A stretch of DNA of 64,000 nucleotides from an uncultured Pseudoruegeria sp. (GTDB lineage Bacteria; Pseudomonadota; Alphaproteobacteria; Rhodobacterales; Rhodobacteraceae): the NCBI GenBank assembly GCA_947498155.1, contig CANMJD010000008.1:62001-126000 (forward strand). Direction: 5' to 3'. The notes under the pieces were generated by a model that was given only the letters and a program-made list of their open reading frames with translations, was not told the DNA's origin and ran no database searches. Position 1 is the first letter of the stretch, and each line of letters begins with the position of its first letter. The translations under genes and the position numbers were made by a program. Shown here one piece after another: positions 18,948-27,030 of the stretch.

Positions 18948-20648
18948 ATGACAGTCGGGATTGTGATGCTGGCGCATACAGCGCTTGGGCGTGCTGCAGA
19001 AGTGGCGCGCCATTGGCATGACTACGGCTGTCCGATTGTGATCCATGTCGATAAACGTGTGCCCCCAAAGGACTATAACCCCTTTGTCGAGAGCCTCTCT
19101 GACCTTGAGAATTTGCGATTTGTCCGGCGGTTGAGCTGTGATTGGGGGGGCTGGTCTCTGGTTGAGGCCTCTCAGATTGCGTCCGAACGCATGCTGAAGG
19201 ATTTTCCCCAAGTCAGCCACGTCTACCTGTCGTCCGGGTCGTGCCTGCCGTTGCGGCCGGTGCAGGAACTGACGGACTATCTGGCAGAGCGGCCCAAGAC
19301 CGATTTTATCGAATCCGTGACCACCAAAGATGTGCCTTGGACGGTGGGCGGGCTGGACGAAGAGCGGTTCACCCTTCGGTTTCCGTTTTCGTGGAAAAAA
19401 CACCGTCGCCTGTTTGATGCCTATGTCCGTGCGCAGCGGTCTGTCGGCTTTAAGCGCAAAATTCCGCATGGGTTGGTGCCGCATATGGGGTCACAGTGGT
19501 GGTGTCTGACCCGCCAAACGCTGTCGGCCATATTGCAAGATCCGGATCGGGCGGCGTTTGACCGGTATTTCCGACGGGTCTGGATACCGGATGAATCCTA
19601 TTATCAAACGCTTGCACGCAAATATTCGACACGGATCGAAAGCCGCTCGCTGACGCTATCGAAGTTTGATTTTCAGGGTAAGCCACATGTTTTCTATGAC
19701 GACCATTTGCAAATGTTGCGGCGGTCGGATTGCTTCGTGGCGCGGAAAATCTGGCCGCAAGCGGGAAAATTATACGCGGCATTTCTGGTCAGCCCCGAAG
19801 GGGCGATGAAGCAGGCAGAACCCAATCCCGGTAAAATTGATCGCATTTTTGCCAAAGCCGTGGAGCGCCGCACCCGTGGACGCCCCGGCCTTTGGATGCA
19901 GAGCCGTTTTCCCAAAAAAGGTTCTGAAAACGGTGTTACCTCTGCGCCCTATGCGGTGCTTGAGGGGTTTTCTGACCTGTTTATCGATTTTGACAGCTGG
20001 TTGGCAAAGGCGACGGGCCTTCGGGTGCACGGCCATTTGTTTGCCCCGGATCGGGCGGAATTTACCAATGGTCAACCGATTTATAGCGGCTGCCTGAGTG
20101 ATAGCGCCGAATTGCGCGATTATAACCCGGAGGCTTTTCTCTCGAGCCTGATCTGGAATACACGCGGGGAGCGTCAATGTTTCCAATACGGACCGCGGGA
20201 CAGCCAGCGGATCGGTGGCTATCTTGCTGGGGATACCAATGCCAATATTGGCGTTATAACAGGCGCTTGGGCGATACCGTTGTTTAATTCGAACCAGGAT
20301 TTCTCGGACATTCGCGAGCAAGCCGCCGCACTGCAAAAGATTGAAAACCAACATCTGCAGTTGTTGCGCGCCCCTTGGGCGAAGGCCCGTGTCAGAATCT
20401 GGTCGATGGCCGATTTTGTCGAGGCCCCGATGGAGCCCTTGCAGATGGTCATTGATGAAATCAGCCCCCGACCGATGCGCCGATTGAATGAAGCTCCGCG
20501 CATGGTGGATCTGACTGGGTTTGGCCAGTTCTTGCAGAATTTGAAAAATCAGGGGATGCACCCCTATTTGATGGGTGATTTTCCCGTGGGTGATGATCCC
20601 AAACCGAGCAAGCCAACGCGTCGTAAACCCTATTTGGTAAAGCAGTAA
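18948..20648 (+). CDS. GT14-like (core-2/I-branching type) glycosyltransferase with C-terminal extension
   Basis: 566 residues. The N-terminal 290 residues resemble the beta-1,6-N-acetylglucosaminyltransferase/peptide O-xylosyltransferase group: MLAHTALGRAAEVARHW, IHVDKRVPP, WGGWSLVEAS, HVYLSSGSCLPLRP and GSQWWCLTRQT are its hallmarks, and PDESYYQTL carries the likely catalytic acid. The remaining 270 residues form a domain of unknown function found fused to such transferases in Rhodobacteraceae. No signal peptide or membrane segment is visible, so it is cytosolic or peripheral. It starts 10 bp after the previous transferase and ends 4 bp before the sulfotransferase. Confidence 0.82.
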   Translation: MTVGIVMLAHTALGRAAEVARHWHDYGCPIVIHVDKRVPPKDYNPFVESLSDLENLRFVRRLSCDWGGWSLVEASQIASERMLKDFPQVSHVYLSSGSCLPLRPVQELTDYLAERPKTDFIESVTTKDVPWTVGGLDEERFTLRFPFSWKKHRRLFDAYVRAQRSVGFKRKIPHGLVPHMGSQWWCLTRQTLSAILQDPDRAAFDRYFRRVWIPDESYYQTLARKYSTRIESRSLTLSKFDFQGKPHVFYDDHLQMLRRSDCFVARKIWPQAGKLYAAFLVSPEGAMKQAEPNPGKIDRIFAKAVERRTRGRPGLWMQSRFPKKGSENGVTSAPYAVLEGFSDLFIDFDSWLAKATGLRVHGHLFAPDRAEFTNGQPIYSGCLSDSAELRDYNPEAFLSSLIWNTRGERQCFQYGPRDSQRIGGYLAGDTNANIGVITGAWAIPLFNSNQDFSDIREQAAALQKIENQHLQLLRAPWAKARVRIWSMADFVEAPMEPLQMVIDEISPRPMRRLNEAPRMVDLTGFGQFLQNLKNQGMHPYLMGDFPVGDDPKPSKPTRRKPYLVKQ

Positions 20649-20651
20649 CCT

Positions 20652-22085
20652 ATGACCCAGCCTTATGATTTTTTCGTGGTTCTGGCTGGCATGCGCACGG
20701 GGTCCAATTTTCTGGAGTCCAATTTAAACAGTTTTGACGATCTGACTTGTTACGGAGAGGCCTTTAACCCGCATTTTATTGGCTATCCCAAGAACGATAC
20801 GATGCTGGGGATGACCGCTAACCAGCGTGATCAGGACCCGATTCGGCTTATTTCTGCGATGGTTGCACAGACAAAGGGGCTGCCCGGATTTCGCTTTTTC
20901 CACGATCATGATCCGCGAATCCTTAAGCATGTTCTGGAAAATCCGCGTTGTGCGAAAATCATTCTGACGCGTAATCCGGTGGAAAGTTTTGTGTCGTGGC
21001 GCATTGCGCGCGAAACCGGTCAATGGAAACTGACCAATGTGAAACACCAGCGCAGCGCTAAGGTGCGCTTTGATCCGGCCCAGTTCTCGGGTTTTCTATC
21101 GGACAATCAGTCCTTTCAGGCCGAGATTCGCCACGGTTTGCAAATCACCGGTCAGCCGCTGTTTCATGTCGACTATGACGATCTGCAAGACCTTGATGTT
21201 ATAAATGGGTTAGGGCGATTTCTGGAGGTAGAGGCACCGCTGGACGGATTGCAAAAATCGCTGAAAAAGCAAAACCCCGGTGCGCTAAAGGACAAGGTTA
21301 GCAATCCCGAAGAAATGGAAATTGCGCTGGCGGATACGGACATTTTCGGCGTCGGGCGCGCGCCCGTTCTGGAGCCTTCACGCGGGGCGGGGGTGCCGTC
21401 CTATGTTGCGGCTGCGCAGGCACCGCTGCTGTATCAACCTCTGATGGGGGGGCCGACACGCACGGTGCGGCGTTGGTTGGCCGATCTGGATGCGGTGGAG
21501 CCCGAGGCGCTGGTGACGGGCTTTAGCCAGAAAACCCTTCGTCAATGGATGCGCCACAACAAGGGGCATCGGGTTTTTACCGTGGTCCGGCACCCGATGG
21601 CGCGGGCCTACCAAAGCTTTTGCGACAAAATCCTCTCGACGCACGAAGGGGCCTATACTGACATCAGGGAAAAACTGGAAAAGACCTTTGGCCTGAACCT
21701 CCCCAATGACCCAAACGATGAAAGCTATGATCTGGAAGCACATCGCGCTGCGTTTGACGGGTTCTTAACCTTTGTCAAAGCCAATCTTGACGGTCAGACA
21801 GTCATTCGTGTTGATCCGGCATGGGCAAGCCAGACCCAGTTGATTCAGGGGATTTCTCAGGTGGCGCCGCCTGATCTGGTGATCCGCGAACACAACTTGT
21901 CATTGGGGCTTGCCTATCTTGCGGCGGAAACCGGTAGTGATGCCCCGATATTGCAGTCCTATGACGTCGATGCGCCGTTTAGCCTGCAAGAGACCTATAC
22001 CGACGCGCTCGAGAAAAAGCTGCGCGATATCTACAATCGGGACTATCTAAATTTTGGTTTTAGGCCGTGGAATAAATCGCAATAA
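20652..22085 (+). CDS. Two-domain sulfotransferase (NodH-like plus second sulfotransferase-like half)
   Basis: 477 residues. The N-terminal half has the PAPS 5'-phosphosulfate loop GMRTGSNFLES (residues 13-23) and the 3'-phosphate motif TRNPVESFVSWRIARETG (Arg107, Ser112), as in NodH-type carbohydrate sulfotransferases. The C-terminal half (about 280-477) has its own VVRHPMARAYQSFCDKI motif (Arg313, Ser322) and ends DYLNFGFRPW, like Golgi-type sulfotransferase family 2, but I see no PAPS loop in it. It should sulfate a sugar in the glycan built by the neighbouring genes. It follows the GT14-like gene by 3 bp. It ends 9 bp from convergent ptsN. Confidence 0.82.
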   Translation: MTQPYDFFVVLAGMRTGSNFLESNLNSFDDLTCYGEAFNPHFIGYPKNDTMLGMTANQRDQDPIRLISAMVAQTKGLPGFRFFHDHDPRILKHVLENPRCAKIILTRNPVESFVSWRIARETGQWKLTNVKHQRSAKVRFDPAQFSGFLSDNQSFQAEIRHGLQITGQPLFHVDYDDLQDLDVINGLGRFLEVEAPLDGLQKSLKKQNPGALKDKVSNPEEMEIALADTDIFGVGRAPVLEPSRGAGVPSYVAAAQAPLLYQPLMGGPTRTVRRWLADLDAVEPEALVTGFSQKTLRQWMRHNKGHRVFTVVRHPMARAYQSFCDKILSTHEGAYTDIREKLEKTFGLNLPNDPNDESYDLEAHRAAFDGFLTFVKANLDGQTVIRVDPAWASQTQLIQGISQVAPPDLVIREHNLSLGLAYLAAETGSDAPILQSYDVDAPFSLQETYTDALEKKLRDIYNRDYLNFGFRPWNKSQ

Positions 22086-22094
22086 CGGCGCAGA

Positions 22095-22559
22095 TTACGC
22101 GGCCTTTGCGTTTTCCGAAGCCACAAGAATCGCGTGCAATGTTGCCGAGTCGTCATTGGCGCGCAATTTTGCGCAAATATCGGGATCTCGCATCGTACGG
22201 GACACCAGAGCCAGTGCTTTAAGGTGCTCAACACCTGAATCCTGTGGAGCAAACAGCGCAAAAACCAAATCTACCGGTTTGCGGTCTACCGATTCATAGT
22301 CCAGCGGTTTGTCCAGTTTCAGGAAGACACCAATGACAGAATCCAGACCATCCATTCGCGCATGGGGGAGGGCAATGCCATTGCCCACCCCGGTCGGGCC
22401 AAGGGTTTCGCGTTCAAGCAGCGCCTCTACGGCGCTACGAGACGGGATTCCACAACAGGATTCAGCAGCATCGCCCAGATCCTGAAACAAGCGTTTTTTG
22501 CTTGATGCATTGCTCACGACTTTAACAGCCGATGGCTGAAGGATGCTCGAAAGTATCAT
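22095..22559 (-). CDS. ptsN: Nitrogen PTS EIIA protein PtsN
   Basis: 154 residues. The phosphorylatable histidine is in GNGIALPHARMDGL, and the LERETLGPTGVGNG segment is typical of EIIA-Ntr. PtsN is the end point of the PTS-Ntr phosphorelay and controls potassium transport and other processes through its phosphorylation state. It lies 38 bp downstream of hpf, the usual neighbour in proteobacteria (lptB-hpf-ptsN). Confidence 0.95.
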   Translation of the reverse strand: MILSSILQPSAVKVVSNASSKKRLFQDLGDAAESCCGIPSRSAVEALLERETLGPTGVGNGIALPHARMDGLDSVIGVFLKLDKPLDYESVDRKPVDLVFALFAPQDSGVEHLKALALVSRTMRDPDICAKLRANDDSATLHAILVASENAKAA

Positions 22560-22597
22560 TTTTCTTCGCTTCTTGCCTGTAGACCCGTGATCGCGCG

Positions 22598-23173
22598 TTA
22601 ACCGTCGATCTGCGGATCAATCCACCCAATGTTTCCGTCTTCACGGCGATAAACGACATTTATGCCGTCGCTACCCTCTTTGCGAAACACCAAAAGCGGC
22701 GATCCACCAATTTCCATTTGCATCACCGCCTCACCAACAGAAAGCTCTGGAACCTTGGTTTCCATTTCTGCGATGATCATGGGCTGCAGGGAAGCGGGCT
22801 CCCCTTCGTCCGAATCTTCGTTCGAAGCGAGGATATACGAGGACGCACCGAAAAGTTCAACAGGCTGTGATCTGTCCTTGTGGTGGTCCTTCAGACGGCG
22901 TTTGTAGCGCCGCAGTTGCTTTTCCATCTTAGCGTTGCAGCTGTCAAAGGCCGCATAGATTTCTGTTTCATGGGCGCGTGCCTGCGCGGTCAGACCGGTA
23001 GACAGGTGAACAGTAGCCTCGCAGACAAACTCGTGGGCATGTTTGGAAAAGACGACATTCGCATCCGTCGGACGTTCGGCGTATTTTGCAACAACCGCGC
23101 CGAGCTCGTCTTTCACATGCGATTGAAGCGCGTTCCCGATGTCGAGTTGCTTGCCACTGATTTGATAACGCAT
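22598..23173 (-). CDS. hpf: Ribosome hibernation-promoting factor, long form
   Basis: 191 residues. The N-terminal 100 residues are the S30AE/YfiA fold (MRYQISGKQLDIGNALQSHV, then the basic KMEKQLRRYKRRLKDHHKD), and the C-terminal 60 are the dimerisation domain of long HPF (GEAVMQMEIGGSPLLVFRKE). Long HPF pairs 70S ribosomes into inactive 100S dimers in stationary phase. AAGGAGG lies six bases before the ATG. The promoter region contains two small inverted repeats. Confidence 0.95.
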   Translation of the reverse strand: MRYQISGKQLDIGNALQSHVKDELGAVVAKYAERPTDANVVFSKHAHEFVCEATVHLSTGLTAQARAHETEIYAAFDSCNAKMEKQLRRYKRRLKDHHKDRSQPVELFGASSYILASNEDSDEGEPASLQPMIIAEMETKVPELSVGEAVMQMEIGGSPLLVFRKEGSDGINVVYRREDGNIGWIDPQIDG

Positions 23174-23483
23174 GAAACCTCCTTAATTTGGGAAATAAGA
23201 CAGAATACTAGCAAAATAACGTTGGGTCTGACGTCACAGTCACATCGTTTTTGTGATGTCGGCAGGTCTGGGACACACATAATCCTGTGTGTCGTTCCCC
23301 CGCTGTTTCCTGGGCCGTTCGGTAGCACCTATCCATGCTCTTATTTGGCGTTAAATCACAGGGTTCTGTCAATCTATTCCGCTTGAAAATAAAATAAAAA
23401 ACCCGTTGGATTTTGATAAGATATTGAAATACATCCTAAAAATATATCTTTTTCGCAACGGGGTGAATTTTGGGAAATCGATC
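23174..23483 (-). promoter_or_regulatory. 310-bp gap between lptB and hpf: terminator and hpf control region
   Basis: No gene found. The lptB-proximal side is AT-rich and holds the terminator listed separately. On the hpf side GACACACA (23272-23279) and TGTGTGTC (23286-23293) form a perfect 8-bp stem with a six-base loop. A 5-bp stem ACATC/GATGT lies just below 23260. Neither is followed by a T-run, so they may be operators or leader hairpins for hpf. Confidence 0.4.
23388..23463 (-). terminator. Two-tier long hairpin terminator after lptB
   Basis: On the minus strand CCCGTTG (plus 23456-23462) pairs with CAACGGG (plus 23402-23408), enclosing a second stem AAGATAT/ATATCTT (plus 23444-23450 and 23418-23424). 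It is followed by TTTTTTATTTTATTTT. The outer loop is unusually long. Confidence 0.55.
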
Positions 23484-24245
23484 CTAGTTGATTGAAAAAT
23501 TCTCACCCAGATAGACCCGGCGCACGTTTTCGTCTTGAACGACTTCTTCGGTTGTGCCGCTCATTAGAATGGCCCCGTCGTGCAGGATATAGGCGCGATC
23601 GACAATTTCCAGCGTTTCCCGCACGTTATGATCAGTGATCAAAACGCCGATACCCCGGTTTTTCAACGCGGCGACAAGCCCGCGAATTTCGCCAACAGCA
23701 ATCGGATCGACGCCGGCGAAGGGTTCATCGAGCAGCACAAAACGTGGATTCGCCGCAAGGCAGCGTGCAATTTCCACGCGCCGTCGTTCCCCCCCTGACA
23801 GGGCCATCGCGGGGGCGCGGCGCAGGTGGCTGATCGAAAATTCGCTTAGCAAATCATCCAGCCGCTCGCGTCGTTTGTGCAGACCGGAGGTCGAGATTTC
23901 CAAGATTGCCATGATGTTTTCTTCGACGCTCAGCCCTCTGAAAATGGACACTTCTTGCGGAAGATAGCCGATCCCGAGCTTGGCGCGGCGGTACATTGGC
24001 AACATCGTGACGTCGCGTCCATCGATCAAAACCTGCCCGCCTTCCGGCGTGACCAGACCGGCAATCGAATAAAAGCAGGTTGTTTTCCCTGATCCGTTGG
24101 GCCCCAAAAGCGCGACGACTTCACCGCGCTTCAGGTCCAGATTCACGTCCCGAATAACCGTGCGCTTGCGATAGCTTTTGCGCAGGGATTTGACGCTCAA
24201 ACCGCTCTGTGCGTCGGTTTGGGCCGGGTCTTGGGGGGTACTCAT
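23484..24245 (-). CDS. lptB: Lipopolysaccharide export ATPase LptB
   Basis: 253 residues. Walker A GPNGSGKTT, signature LSGGERRRVEIARCLA and Walker B FVLLDEPFAGVDP are all intact; the last is typical of LptB. It powers extraction of LPS from the inner membrane with LptFG. It overlaps lptA by four bases (ATGA), and lptA overlaps lptC in the same way, so the three proteins are translationally coupled. A terminator follows, separating it from hpf. Confidence 0.96.
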   Translation of the reverse strand: MSTPQDPAQTDAQSGLSVKSLRKSYRKRTVIRDVNLDLKRGEVVALLGPNGSGKTTCFYSIAGLVTPEGGQVLIDGRDVTMLPMYRRAKLGIGYLPQEVSIFRGLSVEENIMAILEISTSGLHKRRERLDDLLSEFSISHLRRAPAMALSGGERRRVEIARCLAANPRFVLLDEPFAGVDPIAVGEIRGLVAALKNRGIGVLITDHNVRETLEIVDRAYILHDGAILMSGTTEEVVQDENVRRVYLGENFSIN

Positions 24246-24751
24246 TTTTTTGGCGCGCCCCCGAGCGTGGTTTTGACGCGCCCTTCAAGTCGCGCAGAAC
24301 CAGTTGCAATATCGGCGATCAGCTTTTCGGAGGACAGCACATTCACGCCCTGTGTCAAAAGCACATTGCCAGTCATTTCCACTTCGCCCGAGGCAATCGT
24401 ATAAACGGCCCGATCCGCCTGTGCAGCTTCGACCCCGTTTGCCAGAAGGACATTGCCCTCGGCAAAGAGTTTGGAAATCCCGCTGGGGGCGGCGTCGGTG
24501 GCTTGACTGTATTCCACACGCATAGAATCTGCGGTCAGCGTCATCTCTCCCTGACGGACAATGACATTGCCGGTAAACAGGGCGGACCCGTCGGTTTGAT
24601 CGACTTCGAGCAGATCTGCAGTAACATCAACCGGCAGGGTCGTGTCGCCGGTAAACCCGCCAAAACCCACCTGCGCGGATTGTGCAACGCCCATGCATGG
24701 TAGGATCACACATAACGCCACGACTGATAAAAAATGCTTGGGCATCGTCAC
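24242..24751 (-). CDS. lptA: LPS transport periplasmic protein LptA
   Basis: 169 residues. A signal peptide (SVVALCVILPCMGVAQSAQ) precedes an OstA-like beta-jellyroll with repeated motifs (DLLEVDQTDGSALFTGNVIV, MTLTADSMRVEY, AVYTIASGEVEMTGNVLL). LptA units bridge the periplasm and carry LPS to LptDE. Overlap with lptB and lptC by ATGA on both sides fixes both boundaries. Confidence 0.93.
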   Translation of the reverse strand: MTMPKHFLSVVALCVILPCMGVAQSAQVGFGGFTGDTTLPVDVTADLLEVDQTDGSALFTGNVIVRQGEMTLTADSMRVEYSQATDAAPSGISKLFAEGNVLLANGVEAAQADRAVYTIASGEVEMTGNVLLTQGVNVLSSEKLIADIATGSARLEGRVKTTLGGAPKK

Positions 24752-25359
24752 TCTCCTGTCTCACGTAGGGGATCGTATATCAGCTTAACACCCTTACTGA
24801 AAACCATTACATGCCGTTGATCGCTTTGCGTAATCTTCATCGCCCCCGCATCGAATTGGCCAATTGGGCCAATACCGCGCACGGGACGGTCAGAGGTGAT
24901 TTCTGTAGTCTGCAATGAGGTTGTCAGAGAGTCTGCATTGATCAGATAGCCATTCGAACTCAGAATCTCGACCCCGTCTGTCAGTTCCACGTTGTTCTGG
25001 GCACCATGAAGGATGCCTTTTTCAGCGGTGATATCCAGACGCGCGCCTTCGGTGTTGATCCAGGTCGCTACGATCCGGTCGACCAAAACGGTTTTCAGAT
25101 CGTCAGGGTCGGGGCGGGCCTTATCCGCGACAATGGCAATAGAGGCACCGTCATCGGTGACGCTGGTGAATTCCGGCGCCCTGATCCCCTGTTCACGTGC
25201 GATCTCTTCGAGCTCTACATCGGCATAGGGCAGGGTATCGCTTGTCCCGACACGATCGGAAATTAGAAAAAGCGTCGACAGCAGGCCAAGCGCCGTCAGT
25301 GGCAACACCACTTTGGCCCAGGCGACAAACCGGGAGTAATTGTCACTGGCGCGGGTCAT
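24748..25359 (-). CDS. lptC: LPS export protein LptC
   Basis: 203 residues with one N-terminal membrane anchor (VVLPLTALGLLSTLFLISDR) and a periplasmic LptC/OstA-like beta domain (ITAEKGILHGAQNNVELTDG, GYLINADSLTTSLQTTEI). It hands LPS from LptBFG to LptA. It is downstream of rnd by 6 bp, so rnd-lptC-lptA-lptB is one operon. Confidence 0.9.
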   Translation of the reverse strand: MTRASDNYSRFVAWAKVVLPLTALGLLSTLFLISDRVGTSDTLPYADVELEEIAREQGIRAPEFTSVTDDGASIAIVADKARPDPDDLKTVLVDRIVATWINTEGARLDITAEKGILHGAQNNVELTDGVEILSSNGYLINADSLTTSLQTTEITSDRPVRGIGPIGQFDAGAMKITQSDQRHVMVFSKGVKLIYDPLRETGE

Positions 25360-25365
25360 TCTGTG

Positions 25366-25977
25366 TTAATGCGCGAAAATATCGATGTCGGGCCAGCCCG
25401 CCAGATCCAGCTTGGCGCGGGTCGGCAGGAAATCGAAACAGGCCTGCGCGACGTCGCTGCGGCCTTCGCGGGCCAGTCGGATATTCAGCTCTTCGCGCAG
25501 TTGGTGCAGGTATAAAACATCGCTCGCCGCATAGTCCTGCTGTGCCTTGCTGAGCGTTTCAGCCCCCCAGTCAGAACTTTGCTGATGTTTGGAAATATCG
25601 ACAGACAGCAATTCGGTCAGCAGGTTTTTCAAGCCGTGCCGGTCGGTATAGGTACGCACAAGTTTAGAGGCGATTTTGGTGCAATAGACCGGGGCTGTCA
25701 GCGCCCCGAACGCATTATACATGGCAGCAATGTCAAAACGGCCAAAATGAAACAGTTTCAGCACATTTGGATCTTGCAGCATTTTGCACAGGTTCGGTGC
25801 CTCAGTCTGGCCGATGCCGATCTGGACCATATGAGCATTGCCATCGCCGCCTGACATCTGCACCAGACACAGCCGGTCTCTGTGCGGGTTCAGCCCCATG
25901 GTTTCACAGTCGATTGCGACGACAGTCCCTAAATCAAGCCCGTCGGGCAAATCGCCTTTGTACAAATGAATCGCCAT
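25366..25977 (-). CDS. rnd: Ribonuclease D-like 3'-5' exonuclease (short form)
   Basis: 203 residues, a single DEDDy exonuclease domain without the HRDC domains of E. coli RNase D. The exo motifs are visible: AIDCETMGLNPHRDRLCLVQ, FHFGRFDIAAM and the YAASDVLYLH third motif with its Tyr and Asp. It should trim RNA 3' ends. Short forms of this kind next to lptC are common in alphaproteobacteria. The symbol is given for the family; equivalence to E. coli Rnd is not implied. Confidence 0.88.
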   Translation of the reverse strand: MAIHLYKGDLPDGLDLGTVVAIDCETMGLNPHRDRLCLVQMSGGDGNAHMVQIGIGQTEAPNLCKMLQDPNVLKLFHFGRFDIAAMYNAFGALTAPVYCTKIASKLVRTYTDRHGLKNLLTELLSVDISKHQQSSDWGAETLSKAQQDYAASDVLYLHQLREELNIRLAREGRSDVAQACFDFLPTRAKLDLAGWPDIDIFAH

Positions 25978-26080
25978 GGTCTCTCCGCGCCTGATCTGCG
26001 CCGGCAGGATCGCCGGTGTTCAAGATCAGATAATCCTTTGGGGCCTGAAACTCAACAGAACGCTTTGAAAAGAAGGCGGT

Positions 26081-26839
26081 TCAGCCGACGATAACCTCTG
26101 TGTCCCAAGAAGTGCATTTTTCAACAAGGGACACAGGTAGGGGGGCGTCAGAAAAAACCGCAGCAATTTCTCGCAGTGAGGCGATCCGCGCGGGGGCAGA
26201 GCGGGTAAATTTCGACTGATCCGCCACTAAAAAGGTTTTGCGCGCATGGCGGATGATGGCTTTGCTGACGCCGACCTCCTGCATGTCGAAATCCAGAAGG
26301 TCGCCATCCTCATCAATTGCCGAACAGCCGACGACCGCGAAATCGACTTTGAACTGTTCGATCGTGCGGGTGGTTAGATCGCCCGTCAGACCACCATCCG
26401 AACGGCGCAGCATACCACCGGCAAGCATGATCTGGCAGTTATTGTTATTAATCATGATGTTAGCGACATTTATGTTATTTGTGACGACCATCAGATTGGT
26501 GTGATGGACCAGTTCACGGGCGACAGCTTCGGTGCTGGTGCCGATGTTCAGAAACAGAGAGGCATCATTGGGGATGGCCTGCGCACACAGGCGGGCGATA
26601 GAGCTTTTGGCATTGCTGTTCAGACTGCGCCGGTCTTCATATCCGATGTTGGAGACACCAGAGGGCAGAACCGCCCCGCCATGCACACGCTCTAGTTTGC
26701 CTTCATCGGCCAGTTCGGTCAGGTCCCGACGAATGGTTTGCACCGTGACATCAAACCGTCGCGCCAGATCTTCGACTTTGACTTTTCCCTCGGTGCGCGC
26801 AATTTCCAAAATTTGCGGCTCACGAAAATTCTGCACCAT
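26081..26839 (-). CDS. DeoR/GlpR-family transcriptional regulator
   Basis: 252 residues. An N-terminal DeoR helix-turn-helix (VKVEDLARRFDVTVQTIRRD then LTELADEGKLERVHGGA) is followed by the sugar-phosphate sensor domain (LFLNIGTSTEAVARELV, VGCSAIDEDGDLLDFD). The family is usually a repressor released by a phosphorylated sugar or glycerol-3-phosphate. No obvious target is adjacent, since rnd is downstream and proC upstream, so it probably acts elsewhere. A half-site ATGTTCG (26869-26875) resembling GlpR operators lies about 30 bp upstream of its start and may serve autoregulation. Confidence 0.9.
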   Translation of the reverse strand: MVQNFREPQILEIARTEGKVKVEDLARRFDVTVQTIRRDLTELADEGKLERVHGGAVLPSGVSNIGYEDRRSLNSNAKSSIARLCAQAIPNDASLFLNIGTSTEAVARELVHHTNLMVVTNNINVANIMINNNNCQIMLAGGMLRRSDGGLTGDLTTRTIEQFKVDFAVVGCSAIDEDGDLLDFDMQEVGVSKAIIRHARKTFLVADQSKFTRSAPARIASLREIAAVFSDAPLPVSLVEKCTSWDTEVIVG

Positions 26840-26899
26840 TGTATTTCCCTCGTTTCAGAGGGGTCAGAATGTTCGTTTGGGTTCGGTAGTGCAAGCGCA

Positions 26900-26928
26900 A
26901 ATCAAAAGCGCCGCCAAACGTGGGCGGC
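26900..26928 (-). terminator. Terminator of the aap-aminotransferase-proC operon
   Basis: On the minus strand GCCGCC, loop CACGTTT, GGCGGC is followed by GCTTTTGATTT, about 100 bp after the proC stop. A second imperfect hairpin (CCCCTTCTTTAAGGGG with flanking GCTA/TAGC) lies between it and proC. Confidence 0.7.
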
Positions 26929-27030
26929 TTGATCGAATTTGCCCCGCTACCCCTTAAAGAAGGGGATAGCGCCAATACGGGGAATCGAAAGGAACAGCGG
27001 ATTGAATGGTGCAAAGCCACCTGAGGAAAA

